From Streptomyces sp. CC228A (GTDB lineage: Bacteria > Actinomycetota > Actinomycetes > Streptomycetales > Streptomycetaceae): DNA of 64,000 bases. A program made the position numbers and the translations under genes. The notes below the pieces were generated by a model that was not told the DNA's origin, did no database searches, and saw only the letters and a list, made by a program, of their open reading frames with translations. Numbering within the stretch: position 1 is the first letter of the stretch; every line of letters begins with the position of its first letter. Below are positions 60,291 to 64,000 of the stretch, one piece after another. The stretch spans positions 186,001 through 250,000 of the forward strand of contig NZ_JAJPUI010000003.1 of NCBI RefSeq assembly GCF_021390935.1, given 5' to 3'.

Positions 60291-61777
60291 TCAGTCGAGG
60301 TAGCCGCGCAGCTGCTCCGCGAAGGCGTGGTCCCGCAGCTTGCCGAGGGTCTTCGACTCGATCTGGCGGATGCGCTCGCGCGTCACACCGAAGAGGCAGC
60401 CGATCTCCTCCAGGGTGCGGGGCCGGCCGTCGGCGAGGCCGTAGCGCAGCTGGACGACCTTGCGTTCGCGCTCGCCCAGCGTGGACAGCACGGCGTCCAG
60501 GTGCTGGCGGAGCAGCAGGAACGCGGCGGACTCCGCGGGGGATGCCGCGTCGCCGTCCTCGATGAGGTCGCCGAGCGCGACGTCCTCCTCCTCGCCGACG
60601 GGGGCGTGCAGGGAGATCGGTTCCTGCGCCAGCCGCAGTACCTCGGTGATCCGCTCGGGCGGCAGGTCGAGGAGGGCGGCGACCTCGTCGGTGGTGGGCT
60701 CCTCGCCGCGTTCCTGGAGGAGGCGGCGCTGCGTGCGGACGACCCGGTTGATCAGCTCGACGACGTGGACGGGGACGCGGATGGTGCGGGCCTGGTCGGC
60801 CAGGGCCCGCGACATGGCCTGGCGGATCCACCAGGTGGCGTAGGTGGAGAACTTGTAGCCGCGGGTGTAGTCGAACTTCTCGACGGCCCGGATCAGCCCC
60901 AGGTTGCCCTCCTGCACGAGGTCGAGCATGGTCAGGCCGCGGCCCACGTACCGCTTGGCGACGGAGACGACCAGGCGCAGGTTCGCCTCGATGAGGCGGC
61001 GCTTGGCCATGCGGCCGAGCACGACCAGCGCGTCCAGGTCGCCGGCGAGCCGCGAGTCCAGGTCGGGGGTGCGGGCCAGCTTCTCCTCGGCGAAGAGCCC
61101 GGCCTCCACGCGGCGGGCCAGCTCCACCTCCTCCTCGGCGGACAGCAGCGGGACGCGGCCGATCTCCCGCAGGTACTGGCGGAGCAGGTCGGAGGAGGGG
61201 CCGCCGCCCGTACCGCCGCCGACCGCGGTCCGGCTCTGCGGAGCGTCCGCCGGGTCGGGGGCGTCCGCCGGGTCGGGGGCGTCCGCCTGTCCCAGGGCCT
61301 CTGCCGGGTCCACGTCCTCCTCTGCCTCCACGGCCCCCGCCGGGGCGAGGGCCTCCCCCACGTCACGGGCCTCACCAGGGGCCGGGGCCAGGTCCGCCGG
61401 GCCGAGGGCCTCCCCCACGTCAGGGGTCTCACCCAGAGCCGGGCCGAGGCCCACCCCCGCGTCAGGGGCCTCACCGTGGGCCGGGGGGATCTCCGCCGGG
61501 TCGGGGGCGACCGCCCGTTCCAGGGCCCCGCGGGCCGGGGACTCCCCGCGTCCGGGACCCCCGCCGGGTCCGCGGCCTCCGTCGTGCCCGCGGTCTCCGC
61601 CGGCACCGTGGTGAACGCCGGGGCCGGGGCGTCCCCCGCCTGCGGGGGCGCGGCAGGCCTCGGGTCCAGGGCGAGTGCGCCGGGTAAGGCGGCGGGGATG
61701 CCGTCGGGCAGGTCGTCCGCCGCGTCGGGCTGCTTCGGCACGGTGACGGCCACGGAGCTCACGGTCTGGGTCTGCAC
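60291..61777 (-). pseudogene. hrdA: HrdA-like group 2 RNA polymerase sigma factor with one -1 frameshift (495 aa if repaired)
   Basis: Principal-like sigma of the SigA/Hrd family. Regions 1.2 to 4.2 are intact: [75 protein letters not shown], and the final [20 protein letters not shown]. The N-terminal region is low in similarity and carries 57-bp and 18-bp repeats. The start, GTG 61777 after GGGAGGTCGCCCCC, and the body are in different frames; one G added in the run near 61560 rejoins them, which makes the length a codon multiple. Adjacency to dnaG suggests HrdA. Either sequencing error or a truncated form using an internal start. Confidence 0.82.
61249..61480 (-). repeat. Tandem repeats in the sigma factor N-terminus
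   Basis: Units starting GAGGGCCTCCCCCACGTCA at 61347 and 61404 (57-bp period), with a third related unit at 61446, encode GE-x-x-DVGEAL blocks. An 18-bp unit (ADAPDP) repeats beside 61250-61285. All are multiples of three. Confidence 0.8.
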
Positions 61778-61918
61778 GGGGGCGACCTCCCGGGGGCGGC
61801 GGTCTCAGGAACCGCCCCCAGTGTGGGGTACGACACATCGCCGCCACGAGGGTTGTGCGCCCACTTTTTGCGACCGTCGCGTGACGGCGCGCGCCCGCCG
61901 GCGCCCGGCCGGGTCCGG

Positions 61919-63838
61919 CTACAGCGCCGAGGCGCCGTGGGTGCGCAGGGACTGGGCGTACTGCTGGAGGACCCACAGTTCGTTCTGCACGCCGGCCAGG
62001 TGCTGCGGGTCGGCGTGGGAGCCGAGCCGGGTCAGCGAGCTCTGCACCTCCAGGATGCGGCGGTCCACGGCGCGGAGGCGGACCTGCACCAACTGCTCGC
62101 CGGCGTAGGCCTCGTCGACGGTGCGGGCGAGGACGGCCTCGACGGCCAGCTCCGTCACCATCGCGCGCACGCGGTCGTCGGGAGCGGCCTCGCGGACCCG
62201 GGCCAGGTAGCCGGGGGTGTCGTCGACGCCCTGGGCGGCGCCGCCTGCCTCGGCGATGGTCTGGCGGACCGCGGTGTAGGGCGGGGCGGTGAACTCGTCG
62301 GCGCCGTACGCGTCGAACGCCGGCGACACCAGCGCCGGGTACTGGAGGGCGAGCTTCAGCAGCTCCCGCTCCGTGCGGTGGGCGGGGCTGCGCAGGTTCA
62401 GCGGCGGGCCGGTGACGGACTGCCCCTGCGGGGGGTGCGCGGCCTGCCGGGGCCCGCCCGCCTGCCGGGGTCCTCCGGTCGGCTGCGGCGGCCTCCCGCC
62501 CTTGTCGCGGGACCAGCGGGCCAGTTGGGCGACGCGCTTGACGACGAACTGGGTGTCGAGGATGCCGAGCATGCCGGCGAGTTCGACGGCCACCTCGTGC
62601 TGTGAGGCGATGTTCTTGATGCGGGCCACGATGGGGGCCGCCTCGTCGAGGGCGGCGGCGCGGCCGGCCGGGGTGTCCAGGTCGTACCGGTTCACGATCT
62701 GGCGCAGCGCGAACTCGAACAGCGGGACGCGGGGCTCCGCCAGCTCCCGTACCGCCTCGTCGCCCTTGGCGAGCCGCAGTTCGCAGGGGTCCATGCCGTC
62801 CGGGGCGATGGCGATGTACGTCTCCGCGGCGAACTTCTGGTCGTCCTCGAAGGCCCGCAGCGCGGCCTTCTGGCCGGCCGCGTCGCCGTCGAAGGTGAAG
62901 ATCACCCGCGCCGAGCCGTTGTCCATGAGGAGCCGGCGGAGGATCTTGATGTGGTCGCCGCCGAAGGCGGTCCCGCAGGTGGCGATGGCGGTGGTGACCC
63001 CGGCGAGGTGGCAGGCCATGACATCGGTGTAGCCCTCCACGACGACGGCGCGGCTGGTCTTGGCGATCTCCTTCTTGGCCTGGTCGATGCCGTAGAGGAC
63101 CTGCGACTTGCGGTAGATCGGCGTCTCGGGCGTGTTGAGGTACTTGGGTCCGGTGTCGTCGTCGCGGAGCCGGCGGGCGCCGAAGCCGACGACGTCGCCG
63201 CCGACGTCCCGGATGGGCCACATGAGGCGGCCCCGGAACCGGTCGATGGGTTTGCCGCCGCGGCTCTCCTGGGCGAGGCCGGAGAGGAGCAGTTCCTTGT
63301 CGGAGAAGCCCTGGCCGCGCAGGTAGCGGGTGAGGTGGTCCCAGCCGGCGGGGCTGTAGCCGACGCCGAAGTGCCGGGCGGCGGCCTGGTCGAAGCCGCG
63401 CTCGGCGAGGAAGCGGCGCCCCACCTCGGCTTCCGCGCCGTCGAGCTGCTCCGCGTAGTACCGGGCGGCTGCCTTGTGGGCCTCGATGAGGCGGATGCGC
63501 TCGCCGCGCTGCTGGACGGGGTTGTAGCCGCCCTCCTCGTAGCGGAGGGTGATCCCGGCGCGGGCGGCGAGCCGCTCGACCGTCTCCGAGAAGGAGAGGT
63601 GGTCGATCTTCATCACGAAGGCGATGGTGTCCCCGCCCTCCTGGCAGCCGAAGCAGTGGAAGAGACCCTTGCTGGGGCTGACCTGGAAGGAGGGGGACTT
63701 CTCGTCGTGGAAGGGGCACAGGCCCTTGAGGTTGCCGCCGCCGGCGTTGCGCAGCTGGAGGTACTCGGACACGACGGCGTCGATGGGCACGGCGTCCCGT
63801 ACCGCCTTCACGTCGTCATCGTTGATCCTGCCTGCCAC
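61919..63838 (-). CDS. dnaG: DNA primase (639 aa)
   Basis: Synthesises RNA primers for replication. The CHC2 zinc finger is [12 protein letters not shown] with Cys41 and His44, plus [11 protein letters not shown] with Cys62 and Cys65. The TOPRIM domain has [16 protein letters not shown] with the catalytic Glu and [13 protein letters not shown] with the Asp pair. A Pro/Gly-rich linker precedes a C-terminal helicase-interaction domain. GTG 63838 has no ribosome site, but TAGAAT sits 6 nt before it, so the mRNA may be leaderless. It lies upstream of the sigma gene on the same strand. Confidence 0.96.
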   Translation of the reverse strand: MAGRINDDDVKAVRDAVPIDAVVSEYLQLRNAGGGNLKGLCPFHDEKSPSFQVSPSKGLFHCFGCQEGGDTIAFVMKIDHLSFSETVERLAARAGITLRYEEGGYNPVQQRGERIRLIEAHKAAARYYAEQLDGAEAEVGRRFLAERGFDQAAARHFGVGYSPAGWDHLTRYLRGQGFSDKELLLSGLAQESRGGKPIDRFRGRLMWPIRDVGGDVVGFGARRLRDDDTGPKYLNTPETPIYRKSQVLYGIDQAKKEIAKTSRAVVVEGYTDVMACHLAGVTTAIATCGTAFGGDHIKILRRLLMDNGSARVIFTFDGDAAGQKAALRAFEDDQKFAAETYIAIAPDGMDPCELRLAKGDEAVRELAEPRVPLFEFALRQIVNRYDLDTPAGRAAALDEAAPIVARIKNIASQHEVAVELAGMLGILDTQFVVKRVAQLARWSRDKGGRPPQPTGGPRQAGGPRQAAHPPQGQSVTGPPLNLRSPAHRTERELLKLALQYPALVSPAFDAYGADEFTAPPYTAVRQTIAEAGGAAQGVDDTPGYLARVREAAPDDRVRAMVTELAVEAVLARTVDEAYAGEQLVQVRLRAVDRRILEVQSSLTRLGSHADPQHLAGVQNELWVLQQYAQSLRTHGASAL

Positions 63839-63878
63839 GCGGTGATTCTACGGGGACCCGAACGGGTGGGGCGGGCGC

Positions 63879-64000
63879 TCAGTCCTGCTCCGGCCGGTGC
63901 GGGACGGCATCGAGCGGGGTTCCGGGGTCGGCGAGGGCGTCGGGGTCCACGGGCCGGCGGGACCTGATGAGGTCCTGGACGGGTTCTGTGACGTCCCACA
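63879..64000 (-). CDS. C-terminus of an unidentified protein (at least 40 aa)
   Basis: A leftward frame enters from beyond the window edge and ends at the TGA (63879-63881). The visible 40 residues, including VTEPVQDLIRSRRPVDPDA, are Pro/Asp-rich and match no family I recognise; they may be the end of a gene upstream of dnaG. Confidence 0.45.
   Translation of the reverse strand, partial: WDVTEPVQDLIRSRRPVDPDALADPGTPLDAVPHRPEQD

Noticed and set aside
1..64000. Prophage, integrase or biosynthetic gene cluster core genes
   Set aside because: No integrase, capsid, polyketide synthase or NRPS module is present; the only mobile element is the single insertion sequence.

Overview
The window is a piece of a high-GC actinobacterial chromosome, almost certainly Streptomyces. 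Nearly every real gene has strong G/C third-position bias, GTG starts are common, and the genes include actinobacterial hallmarks: homodimeric AceE, a FasR-fabD-fabH-acpP-fabF cluster, DUF3052, DUF3145 and DUF1023 proteins, an MreB paralogue of the Mbl type, a repeat-bearing HrdA-like sigma factor beside dnaG, and the small secreted or membrane proteins typical of the genus. The order resembles what I remember of the S. coelicolor core chromosome between the terD genes and dnaG. That is memory, not a search.

Layout. 0-6 kb: two tandem terD genes, a one-Cys-type peroxiredoxin, DUF3052 and aceE. 6-20 kb: a potassium channel, a secreted I36 inhibitor-like protein, a divergent TetR/14-TM efflux pair with operator-like palindromes, a DUF1023 hydrolase, a DUF4429/SHOCT protein, a two-component system followed by a second DUF1023 hydrolase and an acyltransferase, a MerR/aldo-keto reductase operon with a textbook 19-bp-spacer promoter, a serine hydrolase and a pirin. 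20-26 kb: the fatty acid synthase type II operon with its PucR-type activator, ended by a 22-bp perfect hairpin, then convergent DUF3145. 26-34 kb: a GDSL lipoprotein, galM, a frameshifted GH3 beta-glucosidase, a TetR gene, a nitrilase remnant and one IS1182-like insertion sequence sitting in a CTAG palindrome. 34-46 kb: EI24 membrane protein, beta-lactamase-like hydrolase, ohr, an MDR oxidoreductase/MarR divergent pair, a frameshifted zinc-ribbon membrane protein, a 37-bp tandem repeat, mbl, a malonyl-CoA-synthetase/fused carboxyltransferase pair and a second ohr with divergent ohrR.

46-53 kb is the most unusual part. A broken Uma2-like gene is followed by an FHA-type protein, a transmembrane serine/threonine kinase with an extracytoplasmic peptidoglycan-binding domain, a convergent secreted peptidoglycan-binding protein, an 806-residue protein with putative peptidoglycan-binding modules and a DUF1906 (Rv2525c-like) glycoside-hydrolase-like domain, and a Tat-exported protein with degenerate peptidase M15 motifs. 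Together these look like a wall-sensing or wall-remodelling signalling locus that I cannot match to a named system.

53-64 kb: three tRNA genes (CAT anticodon and two Asn-GTT), a YtxH-like protein, an FGGY kinase, a heterodimeric ABC exporter with one degenerate ATP site, a small ORF, the hrdA-like sigma gene and dnaG.

Two window-wide patterns stand out. First, several genes (GH3, the zinc-ribbon protein, the sigma gene, the Uma2 remnant) become readable only if single bases, often in G runs, are restored; this points to sequencing deletions or to recent decay. Second, unrelated genes carry short in-frame tandem repeats (15, 18, 42 and 57 bp units), so minisatellite-like expansion seems active here.
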